The notes beneath the pieces are model-generated. The model saw only the letters and a list, made by a program, of their open reading frames with translations, did not search any database and was not told the DNA's origin. Source: Malus domestica (Eukaryota; Streptophyta; Magnoliopsida; Rosales; Rosaceae). Taken from it: DNA of 64,000 bases. Where the stretch lies: the NCBI RefSeq assembly GCF_042453785.1, contig NC_091664.1, positions 30,552,501 to 30,616,500 on the forward strand, given 5' to 3'. Of this stretch, positions 38,467 to 51,721 are shown one piece after another (positions within the stretch are counted from its first letter, which is position 1; each line of letters starts with the position of its first letter). Made by a program: the position numbers and the translations under genes.

Positions 38467-39515
38467 GGCTTAAGTGTTCTTCATCTGATTTATGAATGTT
38501 TTTAACATTTATTTTCAATTTATTGTAGCACAAGGTTCAGAAATATTCATAGCGTGCGTACGGATTGGAATTCTTTAAATAAATCACGGTGTTAATACAA
38601 ATAACCTGAGTTCAATGCAATGAAAAATCCTTGTCAGGATATGTATTTGTATGGTCATTGCAATAGGATCTGGTGGTTTTGGTTTCCCCATCCTTGCATT
38701 TACTGGTTTCATATTCTTTGGTTGCCAAGGAACCAAAGTGGAGGAAGGCGAACACAATATTGAGTGAGTTGTCAGAATTTTTGTCATGAGGTTTTCATAG
38801 AGGATTTTATGGAAGATTTCATAGAAGATTTATATTAAAAAGGATAGTAATAGAGATTCTGCACCGGAGTGGTTTTAAGGCATGGTGGTATTGCGATGGT
38901 TGGTGACTGAGGCGGGGAACTGGGTGTCGGTGTGACGTGGTTTTGAGGGTGTTGGCACGTTTGAGATGGGGAAAAACGAGTATTAGGGGTGTAATATTAG
39001 ATGCAGAAATAAAATTTTGTCTCTAATAGTATTCATTAGGGGCAAAGACATGCAATTGTCTCTATTAAAGTCATAGGGACAAACAATAAACCGCCTCTAT
39101 TAATTTTATCACTTTTAGGGGCGGAAAAAAACTGCCTTTACTAAAATTAACTATTAGAGGCGAATTCAATTAGCCCCTAATTCAACTAATAATTATTTAA
39201 ATTTCATTAGAGGCGGATTTTTTTGTACTTATTTATTTAATTTTTTGTTTGTATTTAAGACGGATATGTTTAATTACTAATTAATTTTTACAAAAAAAAT
39301 AAAAATGAAGGATATTACTATTTACCAGAAAAAAACATTATTTATCTAAACCCTAATTCAAATACTTATAAACATTAATTATCTAAACCCTAATTCCAAT
39401 ACATACCCACTACTACCCTCATTTTTCGCTTTTCACTCTTCCAATGCCGCACAGTTCATCATTTTTCCCGTTTTCCTTCATTTTTCTTCCCATCCCTTCC
39501 TCTTGTGCATATTTA
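38467..39515. other. Gene-free spacer with possible DNA-transposon terminal repeats
   Basis: No gene seen. The stretch 38990-39260 is described separately. Confidence 0.4.
38990..39260. repeat. Subterminal-repeat-like array (TTAGAGGCGG family), possibly CACTA-derived
   Basis: Short motifs alternate in both orientations: TTAGGGGCAAAG, AACCGCCTCTATTA, TTAGGGGCGG, TTAGAGGCGAATT, TTAGCCCCTAATT, TTAGAGGCGGATTT. Arrays of such motifs are typical of CACTA (En/Spm) element ends in plants. No CACTA terminus or transposase was found, so the assignment is tentative. Confidence 0.4.
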
Positions 39516-39860
39516 GGTCTGGTTTGGTATTGAAATAATTCTGAAAAAATGTGGGTATCAAAAAAAAACTGTAAACTTTTTTGTGTTTGGTAAACATTTA
39601 GCTTCAGTTTTTTTTCACAGTTTTGGGTGAAAAATGCCAAAAACATAAAGCTGCAAAACCCAGCTTTGAAAAATCGGTTTTTTTTCACATCTGTTTTACA
39701 TAAAAGTTTACCAAGCACTATAATACTGTTTTTTTTTTTCAAAAGCACTTTTACAAAAAAGTTTATCAAACACTCTGCTGCTTTATTTTACAGTTACTTA
39801 TTCTCACATCACAGCAGAATCAAATTTTTTTTTCAAAGCACAGTAATACCAAACCAGCCC
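39516..39860. mobile_element. Tourist-type (PIF/Harbinger) MITE, 345 bp, TSD TTA
   Basis: The left terminal repeat GGTCTGGTTTGGTATT matches the right end read in reverse, GGGCTGGTTTGGTATT. It is flanked by TTA at 39513-39515 and 39861-39863. The interior is AT-rich with repeated GTTTACCAAGCAC-like phrases. Non-coding. Confidence 0.8.
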
Positions 39861-39864
39861 TTAA

Positions 39865-39880
39865 CCCCCCCCCCCCCCCC
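39865..39880 (+). repeat. Poly-C tract (16 C)
   Basis: A run of C begins one base after the right target-site duplication of the MITE at 39516-39860. Confidence 0.85.
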
Positions 39881-40838
39881 ACTCTTTCTTTCATTCTTCA
39901 TAATCTTTTGTTGTCTATTTTTTCCTTGCTATCCAAGATGACCGAAAGAAAGGTTTGTTAGAGAGAAGATAAATCTTGTTTCATTTGGTTTGATCGAAGC
40001 TTTTTTTTTCCATTCTGAATTTTTTGTTTTGCAGGTATACTTGAGGGGTTTTGAATAATTTAGAGTGGAAGAGAATTTCATGAATAGTTTGGAATAGAAA
40101 TATCATTTGATTGATAGGGAGAAGGAGGTTCTCAAGAATTTTCATTGTAGAGGTAATTGCCTTGTGTTAATCTTTGTTTATTGATTTTTCTTCTACGTTT
40201 AATTGATTGTGAAATTCATGATTGATTTTTTCTGTTTGTTCGTATAAATTAGTAAACTATTTGGCTGGGGTGTAAAGAGATGATGAGAACAAATTCACGT
40301 CAGCGAAAATGTCACCCATCCTCTATTACGGAGTAACTAAAACCAAGGTCTTAATAATAATTTTCAAAGCCTGCTAATTTATTCATTTACTAGAGCAATC
40401 ATATTTTTTTTCCTTTAACACTGAATATTCATTCAACGATTTTAAATCGAAATGAAAACTTATCACTCATAAAATAAAAATAAATACTACTAAATTTTAA
40501 AACCAAATAACGTGTATATGGTTTTTAAACTATCGTCAATATTTATGCATGAAACCAAAATATTAAAATTCACGAAAATCGAATCTAAAACTTTCTAAAT
40601 GGTATCGTAGACCCAAGCGGACCCATGGGTATCTTTTTGTTCTACACTAGTTAGACTATCCTGAGCCAGGTCAGCGACGACAAACGCAACACAGAACACG
40701 CGCCCCATGGAAAAATGAAATCAAGCCCAAATTCGAACGAAAAACCCTCCCAATCCCAAACTCTTTGATTTTCTCGAGAAAATCCCCAATTTTCTCGAGA
40801 AAAAGCAAAATCAAACCAAACTCAAAGGGTCAATATTA
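39881..40838. other. Upstream region of the GT8 gene
   Basis: AT-rich to about 40600. 40700-40838 is the probable 5' leader, with a repeated TTTCTCGAGAAAA palindrome at about 40772-40804. No gene seen. Confidence 0.45.
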
Positions 40839-43800
40839 ATGAGACTCAAGGCGTGGTTTGTGCTCACGGCGCTTGTGCTCGCCGCCGCCGTGATTCAACA
40901 AAACGCCGCGTTTGATTCCTCGTCGTCGTCTTCCCGGCGCCAGACTTCGCCGGAGGCTTACGTCACGCTGCTGTACGGAGATGAGTTCCTATTGGGCGTT
41001 CGAGTCCTCGGGAAATCGATACGGGACACTGGATCGACCAAGGACATGGTGGCTCTGGTCTCTGATGGCGTCTCCAATTACGCCATGAAGCTTCTCCAGG
41101 TGATTAATATTTGTTCCAGTTTCTAATTAAGGAAATTAATTTGAGTTTAGGCTTTTAGTGGAGTTGATATTTCCTTTTGGAGAAGTGTTTTCAGAAAAAA
41201 AAGCTGCTTTTTCCTAAGTCGAGTTTTGGTTTTAGTGAAGTTGGATTTAAATGAATAGGGATTTACTGAATCGAAAAGTGATTTGGGAAAAAGCTGAAGT
41301 TTGGTGCTTTATCATGAATTGGTTATTTGATTGAGTGATGTTTGAGCTGCGAAAAACAACCCCTGAATCAGATTTTTTTGTAAGCTTGATTAGTTTTGGT
41401 GAATGACTGTGCAGGCTGATGGATGGATAGTGGAGAAGATTAGTTTATTGGCAAATCCTAATCAAGTTCGACCGACGAGGTTCTGGGGTGTCTACACAAA
41501 GCTCAAAATTTTTAACATGACAAACTACAAGAAAGGTAAAATCTTTGATTTCATAGTTCTCATGTGATATAACAAATCAAAGATGCAATATTTTTAGTTT
41601 TAAGAATTTGAAGTTTTACTCTTTTTTTGTGTGTTTCTTATCTCCGGGAGTTTGATTATGTAGTTGTGTATCTTGATGCGGATACTGTTGTTGTCAAGAG
41701 CATTGAGGATCTTTTCAAATGCAGTAAATTCTGTGCTAACTTGAAGCATTCTGAGAGGCTGAACTCTGGGGTGATGGTAGTGGAACCATCGGAAACTCTT
41801 TTTAATGACATGATGAGACAAGTGACCACTTTGCCTTCTTACACTGGAGGTAACGTAACTCTTCATGTAATTTTAATCACTTTGCAATACCTGCTAGTTC
41901 TTTCAGTATAATTCTTTCTCCATCTGTATATGGTATAGAAAACTGTTCTGTACTGTTGGACAGAGTTTAAATGAATTGTCAAACTCAAAGTGAGAAAAAA
42001 GTCTGAGCTTTCAAGTCAAGTTTATGTTTAGGAAAAGGAATTTAGTTCAACTTTATTGATATGGTTTTGTAGAAACTGATTTCAGATTAAATTAGATTGC
42101 ACTGTTGACGTCAATGGCTCAAATAATTTCTGATACATACATGTCACTTTGTCAAAAGGAATTCCGTGGTATCAAGAGTTCCTTGATATCCCTAGTTAAA
42201 TACTCAAGTGCATGCTTAGTGTCAAGTTGATTGTTATAATGTGTATTACATGTTTCTCAGGCATTAGGTATTCTTTGGAGAAAGCTCTAATCCATTATAG
42301 TTGTCCTTCTCTCTAAACTTTTATGTGCCTCATTATTTATTACAGGAGATCAGGGGTTTCTGAATTCATATTATTCTGATTTTCCAAACGCCCATGTCTT
42401 TGAGCCAAATTTATCACAAGAGGTGCGAAAGTCTAGACCAGTTCCTAAAATGGAGCGACTTTCCACTTTATACAATGCAGATGTCGGTCTTTATATGCTG
42501 GCAAACAAGGTACGTATCAGTAGCTATTCAACATGTTATAGTAATGCTGATCGATTAGTTTGCATGTCTCCACTACCATGCTTCTCGTTAAAGGAGATAA
42601 TATTTATATTGTGTACTCGTTAGGATTAAGTTTTGGCATTGGAGATGTTATTGGATTTTCAATAGTGAAACCTCAGGGGTGGAACCCAAGTACAACCTTT
42701 ATACGAGAGTCTAAAGATAAAATAAAAGCAACTCTTTAAGTGGTGCATGTGAAGCTAATTGGATAAAAAAACTGCTAAGAATATCACAGGTTCTGTGGTG
42801 CTACTTTCCGACCCATGTATATGGTTGAAGAGGGAACTCCAAATTCGACCAGTAACGGTGTCTTATTTCTACATTTTAGATTAGAATTTTCTTTAGTTTG
42901 TCCTTTTGAGCAATAAGGTGATGACACATATGAAGTGGCTAAATGGGAGTGGACCTTTGATTTCTATTTTTTATGCCAATTAAGGTGTCTAATCTGTTTA
43001 TGTTTTATAATCTCAGTGGATGGTAGATGAAAGTGAACTCCATGTCATTCACTATACACTGGGCCCCCTCAAACCTTGGGATTGGTGGACTTCTTGGCTT
43101 TTGAAGCCGGTCGATGTCTGGCAGGTATTGCTTTGAATTCAATTTTCTAGTTATCTATGGTTGTCTGATTTTCCATTTTAATATTATACTGTAACTTTTG
43201 CATTCAAAGAGGTTGTAAACAATGACCGTCATTTATACTGCAGAATGTTAGGGTACAGCTTAGGGAAACCCTTCCAGGAACTGGAGGTGGCGGAAATCCA
43301 AATGATGCTTTTCTTGTGAAGTTTCTTTTCCTGCTACCATTTTGTGCTCTACTATTTTGTTACTATCGGTCTTGTGTTCAGGTTAGTAATTACATGATCA
43401 ATTTGGCCTAAATTTTGTTTTCTGGATATCAAGGTGTGTCAATTTTGGTGCAGACAAAGGATTACTTTGGCTCATTGTGTAGAAATTCATTGTATGATCA
43501 AATCAAACACATTTACTACAAAATTAGATCTATGGGGACGCTTAATTATACTGTTGTTTCTACATCATCCTCCATCAATCCCAATCATCAGGTTAGATCT
43601 TTTGTCTCAATTTTGTTTGTTGAATTGGCCCAATTTTCTTTGACATTCAAGTTCATATATAAGATAAATTCTTCTTTACATTCCAAATTTACTATGTTCT
43701 ATTGTCATTAGAAATTATTTTTTTGTAAAGACTTATGCTGTGAAACAATCCTTAATGTGTTGCAGACCAAGGTGCCGGTGTACTTGGGTGGGATCTCTAT

Positions 43801-44527
43801 TGTTGTCTGTTTCATGGCTGCCCTGGTGGCCCTTGCCCTTTCTCTTGCAATTGTGCCTCGACAAGTTATGCCATGGACTGGTTTACTATTGATGTACGAG
43901 TGGACATTCACAATCTTCTTTATATTATTTGGAGGGTATCTGCATCTAATTTATCAGTGGGGAAAGACAACAGCAGTGCAAGCAGGAACCTCGCCTTCTG
44001 GTCCTGAATCAGTTGATTATGACTCTGGAAAAGGTAAGTTGGCTTGGATTAATCCGGTGCCGACATTCACAACCAAGTTCAGCTAATTAGTTCCTTGTTT
44101 GATTGTTTATTTGTTTTCCAACTCAAACAACGGTTATTGGATTTGTGATAGGTCATCAACGGCAAGCATCTTTGTGCGATAATGCTACATTCTATTATGG
44201 GCTAGGAATGGCTTTTCTGGCCGTTGCTGCGCCATCTTTGCCATGTCTTTTTGGGATAACAGCTCTATTTTTACGGTAATTTGCTTGACCATTCATAGTT
44301 TCCTGTGTTACTTTTTCATCTTTGAAAAGAATGCGATTCAAAGAGAACGATGAATGACAATATGTATTACTACGACATTTAACAGGCTGGGTTTGATGGT
44401 CGTCGGAGGCCTAGTTTTGGCATCGTTCATGACTTATGCTTCAGAGCACCTTGCAACTAGGTCGTTTTTGAGAGGCTTCGAAGACCGAGATGCTACTAGA
44501 AGTAGGAGCTTGTGTTTGTTTTGTTGA
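40839..44527 (+). CDS. PGSIP8: GT8 glycosyltransferase, PGSIP7/8 type (10 exons, 549 aa)
   Basis: Exons: 40839-41099, 41415-41535, 41664-41849, 42346-42509, 43017-43124, 43244-43381, 43454-43591, 43766-44033, 44152-44275, 44386-44527, all in phase to a TGA. It has an N-terminal signal peptide (about 1-24), then a GT8 catalytic domain with the metal-binding DAD (132-134, in VVYLDADTVVV), LNSGVMVVEPS, GGDQGFLNSYY and HYTLGPLKPWDWW (about 256-268). The C-terminal half has hydrophobic membrane segments at about 300-320, 380-402, 408-432 and 475-520. That multi-span tail fits plant clade-IV glycogenin-like starch-initiation proteins (PGSIP6-8), membrane glycosyltransferases of the secretory pathway. 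The related PGSIP6 glucuronidates inositol phosphorylceramide. The acceptor of PGSIP7/8 is not established, and choosing 8 over 7 is a guess. Confidence 0.88.
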
Positions 44528-44924
44528 CCGGCGAGCAAACCGAGTTTGTGTAAACATGTAACTGTAACCAGTGTTTGATTCCTTCTGTTGTAACCTGTTT
44601 CACATGGAACTCCCTACGATTAGCTTGTAAAGTATTGCAGAAAGTTTGTTGATTTAAGAATTTTGTTTTGGCTTTCCATGCAAGAAATTTTGTTACATTC
44701 ACCTAACCTAGCTACTATTTGAATCATTCAAAATGCGCCTCATTTGTGGACAAAATTTAAAGGGTGTGCATAGCACTACCCTTCAAAATACTCCCACTTT
44801 GTTAAAGAGTTCTATGTTATGATACGAGCAGACGATGAGGTTGGTATACTATGAATTTAAAATATAATATAAAAATAAGTTAATAATGTGTTATAAGATG
44901 GTTGAATTAAGCTACTCAGTACTA

Positions 44925-45075
44925 CGGTCTGGTGGGATTTCTCTTCATTTAAAAGTGAGAGGTCTTAGGTTCGAATGTTGTGGATGACGAATTCGATACC
45001 AAATTAGGTTGCCCGTTGTGTGGCTTTACCGAACTCCCTTTCCCCTTAGTGTAAAAATATGGATGTACTAAAAAA
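44925..45075 (+). mobile_element. SINE copy, second family
   Basis: Starts near CAGTACTACGGTCTGGTGGG. Box B-like TTAGGTTCGAATGTTG sits about 60 bases in. The body contains GACGAATTCGATACC and GCCCGTTGTGTGGC, then TCCCTTTCCCCTTAGTGT and an A-run at 45070-45080. It matches the minus-strand copy at 33725-33870. Confidence 0.55.
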
Positions 45076-45289
45076 AAAAAGATGGCTGAATTAACAAATA
45101 TCAAGTGTTGTGGTCTATAATTGAATTGAATTGGAGAAAAGTTTTAGTAAGGTAACTTGATCATGTAGTTGGTTAGGCTACTCTGATGAGAATGAGATTT
45201 TGTGTCTCATGGATTGTGCTTTCATGGAGAAAAGCTTTAGTAGGGATTGTATTTACGACCTACATTGAATTGCTTTCGAGAAAAGCTTT

Positions 45290-45585
45290 AGGGTTAGTTT
45301 AGGATTGTTGTGTTTTTTTTTTAACTGCTTCTATAGTACTGTGAGAATAAACAGATGTAAAAAAAGTAGGTAAGTGTTTGGTAACTATAATGCTTAAAGT
45401 TGGTATTGTTCACATGCTCCAATGAAAAAAAAAACGTTTTTTTGAGAAGCATGTATAGAGTTGCTTTTGCTTTTTGCTATTTTGAACCAATGATTTTGAA
45501 AAATAAATATTTATTTTTTCATTTTCCAAACAACTTTTCTAAGAAGTTGCGTTAAAAAAAATTTAAGTAACCCCAAACCGATCTT
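45290..45585. mobile_element. Degenerate MITE related to the one at 39516
   Basis: The left end AGGGTTAGTTTAGGATTG and the right end read in reverse (AAGATCGGTTTGGGGTTAC) are imperfectly inverted. The interior shares GTGTTTGGTAAC- and AGAATAA-type phrases with 39516-39860. Boundaries are uncertain. Confidence 0.35.
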
Positions 45586-46756
45586 GTGCTTAGCGGAGTG
45601 TACGTATGTGGAGCAATGTATTACTTAAACATAGAGGAGCTTGCTTTTTGAGAGAGTGGCTTTTAACAACTCTTGATCAGATTGTCCTAATAAAGCCTTT
45701 CTCTCATATGGAATTGCAGAGGTGGAATCATCTTAACGGAAAAATGTGGAGGTGTTCACTATATGCTTTAACAGTTAAAAAATTAATAAATAAAAAAAGT
45801 CTCCCACCATTAGCCGTCGCCGGCCCCTCCACTGATGGAAACACACCTTTTGAATTCAATCAATCCATACGTTTGGATTCAAAAATCTCTTTGAACCAAT
45901 CCAACTCGCTGAATTTAATAAACCCTAAAGTTGTACGGACAACCCCCCAACAATGTGATTGTTCACCAAGATGCAATATTTCTATGCATAATGGTTCATC
46001 ATTGTTTTGCCACTTTGAAGGGAAAAAAAGGAGATGCCAAGTCAAAGCTACAACAAGAGTTTTGATTTGGTCCTGGAAGTTGGTCTGTCTTCTCTGATTT
46101 GCTCATGGGATTCTGTATCTCAATCAGCTTAAAAGAGTTCAAATATTTTGTATTTATTTTGTATGTTGCAGCTTTGTGCTTTTATTATCAATTGACATGT
46201 CTTAATAAACTTAATTTTTTTTAAATTTATTGTTATAAACTTAACACGTATTAATCAATAATAGAGACCACATAAATGTCACACTCAAAATAGGTGCAAA
46301 AAATTTGATCTCAGTTAAAAATGAACAGTTATTTATTTCATTTTATTTTTTTATTAGCTTTGTCACTGAGTCTATGATGAGTCACGGACCAATAGAAAAA
46401 TCAAATTGAATTTGTCTTTTTATTCTTCTTTTTCTTTTGTAGTTGTATATCATTTGGCACTAGGTGACACACATGGTGACTAACTCAACATTTAAATAAT
46501 GAAAAGGAAAAAAGAAGAGGAAATATGATGGAGGGTTTAGACTTTACTAGTGATCCCTCGTCGTCCTTATCCAAAGTGTATGTATTAGTGGATAAGCATG
46601 TACTATAAATATTAACATGAAAAAAAGATGCAGAAAAAGCTACAAATTCATATCCCCCCACATCCCACCCCCACCCAATGTTATGGCTTTTACAATGTGA
46701 AAGATGTTGGAGTACCAAAAGATTCCATCTTTCCCATGAAGGTTCAACTTAAAGGG

Positions 46757-46972
46757 ATTGAGATCCTCTTCGGATCTCTTTGTTTGGAGCATGTAAATTG
46801 AGAGATTTGGACCGCTTAATTTCAATATCTACGATCCCCATTAGATCATCACACTGACCTCCATCACAAAAACTCAAAAAATTTAACAGTTGGATCTCTT
46901 TCTCTTTCTCTTGAATGATCCGAATCTCTCGATCTCTGATAACAAACATAGAGATCCGGAGTGGATCTCATT
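46757..46972. mobile_element. Foldback MITE (~216 bp) with ATTGAGATCC ends
   Basis: The left end ATTGAGATCCTCTTCGGATC pairs with the right end, which read in reverse is AATGAGATCCACTCCGGATC; both continue TCTTTGTTTG / TCTATGTTTG. Non-coding. Confidence 0.65.
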
Positions 46973-48368
46973 CGAGAGTGTCCTTTTTTTCATGTAGATA
47001 AGTGTTTAATGTAGAGAACATTTTATATTGTTTTACCATTTTTGTGTACCGTCACAGTTGCATTTCTAGCTCTCTTTCAAACATATATAGCTAAAGAAAC
47101 AGGGATAGATATGAACTAGGAAAGAGGGAGAGGGAGCGAGGAAGGGTTTACAAACATGGCAACGAAATAGGAGGTGTGGCTGGGGAGGAGACCTCTCATT
47201 TATACAATGAGAAAGAAATAACCTAAAACACAATCATTTAGCCATGGCATTACTATGCCTCAAATAAAAACGGATAGCTTGCTATGTGTATTCAAGGGAC
47301 CTATAAGGCACTCACCGACCCCACATGCCCTAAAACCACCTGATTCCCAAAACCATATATTAGCCTTGACTCTCAAATTACTTCTTTGCTATTGCATCAT
47401 TGGGAAAGAAATCCCTATCCTCCAATCATTCCTTTTTTTTCCCCTCATTTTCTTTTAGGATTCTTCAACAATTCTAAGTTTGTATTGGTAAAGGGTCTAC
47501 GAATCCATACTAGATTTTGTTCAGCGTGATACGAATTTGCGTTTTTACTATATTATCAATGCACTATACATACACAAATACCGTTAACGAAATTACGTGG
47601 CGTTTTATTATTGATGTAAACAAAGCACTCACCTAGAGTAAACGCATGCAACATTTTCCAAATTTCTATAAAATGTAGATATTTTGCATATTGACTAGCA
47701 TTCCATGTTAGTCCACATTATATGTTACCCAAACATAGAATGCCTAGATATACTGGTACCATCGCATCTGCAGTAGTCCACTTTGCATGTTATATACTAA
47801 AGAGGAGTTTAATACATCATCCAAGGTGTTTTCTTCTTCTTTTTTTCCCAACTATTTGGAGCTTGCCCTGCCATATATACCAGGTATACTTCGTCAACAT
47901 TTTATCATGTCTGCTGGCCCTTCACTTTTTGAGAGATCTCAAATCTTCTTTATTCTTGTGCCCTAGCTAGACATGTGCCGGGGAACAATGGTAGGGGTCA
48001 CATATTTTAGTCACAAACTAGAAAGTCCTTACTACATCATCTTCTGGTTCAATCTTCCTTCACGTTATCTAGTGATATAAAACTAATCAAGACCCTTGAT
48101 CATTTTAAAGACGTACACACATAGTTCGTTCTCAGAAATGCTCGAATGTTGTATAAAAATCTGGATGTGAAGATTTCAGATGGGGATATATATATTAATA
48201 AATTTGAGAATTTGGATTCCAGCATTTCATTCATTTACCGAAGTTTTTAGGTTTTTGAGATGTTGAAAGATTAAGACTGCTGCTGCCATTCCAGTTAACT
48301 GGAAGATGGACAGCTAAAAAACCAGGCAGCCAATCATTCAACGGAATATATATACATGTATATATATT

Positions 48369-48395
48369 TGTGTGTGTGTGTGTGTGTGTGTGTGT
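48369..48395 (+). repeat. (TG)13 microsatellite
   Basis: A pure TG run flanked by TATATATA stretches. Confidence 0.9.
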
Positions 48396-49018
48396 ATAGC
48401 GTGAAGTTATTCTTTGGAACGAATCAAAACGAAGGAGCCTTTTCATCCAACCACGTACTAAGATTCTATCCTCGACCCTGATCGGCTGATCATGTACGTA
48501 CAAATTATAGCATTTGGACATCAAGGATTCCAGTTCAGATAAGTATGTAGCGCTTATATAATATGAGAAATAGGAAAAAATAATATAGCAATTGTGAGGT
48601 GTCAAGTAGTCAATGATTCATTAATCAATAAGATCTTACTCTCACGGAAAATACAAGCAAATCTTTTAGTAAATGCATAAAGATAGAGAAAAACAAAAGA
48701 AACCACAAAATTATATCTATTTTCTGTTCAACCTGCTACAGGAGCTAACATATTGCCATAATTTATTTCAGTAATTCCTCCATAAATTATTTTCCTGGCA
48801 ACCAAGCCGAGAATCAGGAGAAAAGGTCATTCATCCGGTGAAAAGAAAGGAAAGAAAGAGGTCAGGGAATATTAAGGATGATATAGTAACTATTTTATAT
48901 ATATCATATATGATAAGCCAAGAATATCAGACTTGCCTGAGTTTACATTTCCTCAAGTTCATCACCTTTCTTTACTGCTGTAAATTAGGTCATGGCTGAA
49001 AGATGATGAAAACCCTAA

Positions 49019-49063
49019 ATCCTCCTCTCACCGTCCTCCTCCTCCTCCTCCTCCTCCTCCTCC
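49019..49063 (+). repeat. (CTC)n trinucleotide repeat
   Basis: A CTCCTC run. On the minus strand it would encode a poly-Glu tract in a 122-codon open frame that I do not otherwise trust. A GA run of about 27 bases lies nearby at 49258-49284. Confidence 0.8.
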
Positions 49064-51070
49064 GGCCCCCAACTTTTCGACATCGAAGACTGATAATCTC
49101 CTCTTGATGACATTCCTCTCAGCTTTTGAAGCACCATCGCCATCTTTCCTTGGACAAATTCAGTGACACCAAAAGAAAGAAATTGAACGACGACAGAGAC
49201 TGATCCTGTGAATTCCTTCAGAAACTGGTCACTTAGGTAGAAGTTAGAATTAAGGTGTAGAGAGAGAGAGAGAGAGAGAGAGAGGGTGAAGCCATACAAT
49301 TTGGCGTGGTTGGTCATGCTTATATAATGAGACGGATGAAACAAAGGTGTGAAAATGATATAATTTAGGCCACGTACGTACATGGGGAGGACCTACTTCA
49401 CATGTCCTCGATGTGTTTATAGATAATAGGAATATCCATTAAGTAAAGAAGCACCCCCTCCCTTATAATTTAAAGTTGGAATCTGAGGTGACCTATCCAG
49501 TTTGGATCCACGTACCAAACATTAATTAAAACAAAAACAATATTCATTTTTGAGCTTTAGTTGGCCAAAACCTACGAGAGATTTTTTAGCGTGACTGTTA
49601 CACGAGGTGGTACATCATGTGTCTTTATATAAATGGTGAGTTATGTATGTTAAAAAGTTAATAACTTAAAAATTAAAAAATTTCACCACTTACATAAAAA
49701 CAGGTGGTGTACCATCTGTATTCCATTTACAACTAAAAATTTCTCCTATTGAACAACCTAAACTGGCCTCTAATTAAGTCAATCACTAGGGTTTTAATAA
49801 CAATAACAATAACACAAGATAGATCTCGGTTGTTTCATCTAATTGAGACATTCTATATAAGAATTGGCAGCATTAGTTTGGTTGCTTATGTAATTGTTCT
49901 AGAGGTTCTTGTAGTTTTCCCTCTTTGACTTTGCGAGCCATCCTCGAGCGTCTTCCGGTGATGGAATCGGGTCCGGCACGCGGATGTTGTCTCCCACTTA
50001 TCAATTAAGCTTTGAACTAGTAAATGGTGGGTGTCCTATTAAAAGAAAAAGAACTTCTTCAATTTCAACGAACTTATAACTTTTTTTTTTAACTTTTATT
50101 AGATTAAATGGAGTAAGCGTTGTGACTTGTGTCAATGGTCTTCAACTCTTCAATCTCAATTGTTGAAAGGATTAGTTTTTTAGTACATCATTTATATTTG
50201 ATTGTTGTGTCCTCAATCTTTAACGGCGTCAATTTTTAATTTTGATCAGTTCAACAATTGAGATTTAATTTTTGATCATTTTAACAAGTTTTCTTTAAAT
50301 CCATTTCAATTAGGTTAAATTCGTCATTTTCATGATGCATTATGAAAGAAACATAGGGATGCTTATGTCCATAATAGGTGTGTCATGCATGACAAAGAGT
50401 CACATTATCGACTCATTCTTTTTTATCTGTCGTGTCATAATAATTTAGAATCATTATTCCAAGGTAGGCATGGTATAAACTTTTAGTATTGCTTAAGGTC
50501 TCATAAAAGATAATCAACCTTGTTTCTTTAGCTAATAATTATATAAAAATCTAATCTAATTTATCATGCATATACACTTTCATCCTCCTTTGTTTGATCA
50601 CATTTTGAAGGAACCGAATCTTAAACCTTAAATCCTAACTCATTATGTCAATTTTTCTCATTACTTTCCAATTCAACTTTTCTCACCATTTGAACTAGCC
50701 GAGAGGACTTAGTACCCTCCATCCGTTTTAATGAAGATACAACAATAACAATAAAGTTTTATTTTACTAAGTGGGATCAGCTGCATGAATCCTAAAAAAC
50801 TACTATGTTCAGTTTTGCATCAAATATTCTGTTAGCTTTACGTACTCTATATCTTTTGTTAATGGAGATAGATACCATTAATTTGTAAGGACTCGTTAGT
50901 GGGGAGGGTTTACTGTAAACATGTGGTTTGAATAATTAACAAGGATTAAGGACAAGAGTTAACAAAGTCAAGGGCACGTCTGTTGGATTTGTTCAGATTG
51001 ATTGGTGGATGTTTCAAGTAAAGTGCGGGACTTTTTATTAATTAAAACCTAATTTTGGGTTGGACGGGAC

Positions 51071-51266
51071 GAAACTGGATCCCCTCCGGACCTAAAGGAA
51101 CTGAACCCACTCATTAAATGATTCAGACCATTGAAATTTGATCCAACTGCTACAAACAAGGGTTCCTCTAAAAGTTATAATAATTATAGCCGTTTGATCA
51201 AATTTCAATAGTCCGGATCATTTGATTATTGGGTTCAGTTCCTTTGGGTCCAGAGGGGATCCGGTT
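51071..51266. mobile_element. Foldback MITE (~196 bp) with GGATCCCCTC ends
   Basis: Long inverted arms: left ACTGGATCCCCTCCGGACCT, right read in reverse ACCGGATCCCCTCTGGACCC. Both continue AAAGGAACTGAACCCA and then an inverted ATTGAAATTTGATC. The centre holds a GTTATAATAATTATAGC loop. The arms make up most of the element. Confidence 0.7.
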
Positions 51267-51721
51267 CCCGGACCAAATGCTAATCTAATCAACCCTACAA
51301 ATGCAACTGAAAAAACTCACGAACCAATCGGATTTCGGAACATGTCGAAACACACAGAGGTTAAGTGCATCAGAATTCAGAACCTAAAAGCTACAACCCA
51401 ACTCGAAAGTTTGCTTTAAAAAAAGGAAAAGAAACTCAACTTAATAATGATTTTATGAAATCTTCAGAACGAAGCACATCATTAACTGTGACGATGATGG
51501 TTTAATCCTAAACAGTTTTTAAACAACAATCTCGTACAACTGGGCAAACTACCCCACCATATATCACGATTTCCACCAAACAAAATTTTCTACCTTGACA
51601 CCGTTAAAAAAGAAAAAGGAAAGAAAATTGAATTTCTAGGAAGCCAAATTCTTCTAAATTTAATGCACAAGGACAAACATCTCTAATCATGCTCTGTAGT
51701 CTCGAGTCAAATTTTAATTGA

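Noticed and set aside
44925..45075. Possible tRNA gene (box B-like GGTTCGAAT)
   Set aside because: There is no cloverleaf. The downstream body and A-rich tail, and matching copies at 33725 and elsewhere, identify it as a SINE.
45606..46097. 163-codon plus-strand open frame
   Set aside because: Composition is Asn/Ser/Lys-rich as expected by chance in AT-rich DNA, with no domain or neighbouring exons.
49015..49383. 122-codon minus-strand open frame with a poly-Glu tail
   Set aside because: Its length comes from a CTC repeat and a GA repeat at its ends. No recognisable domain and no splice support.
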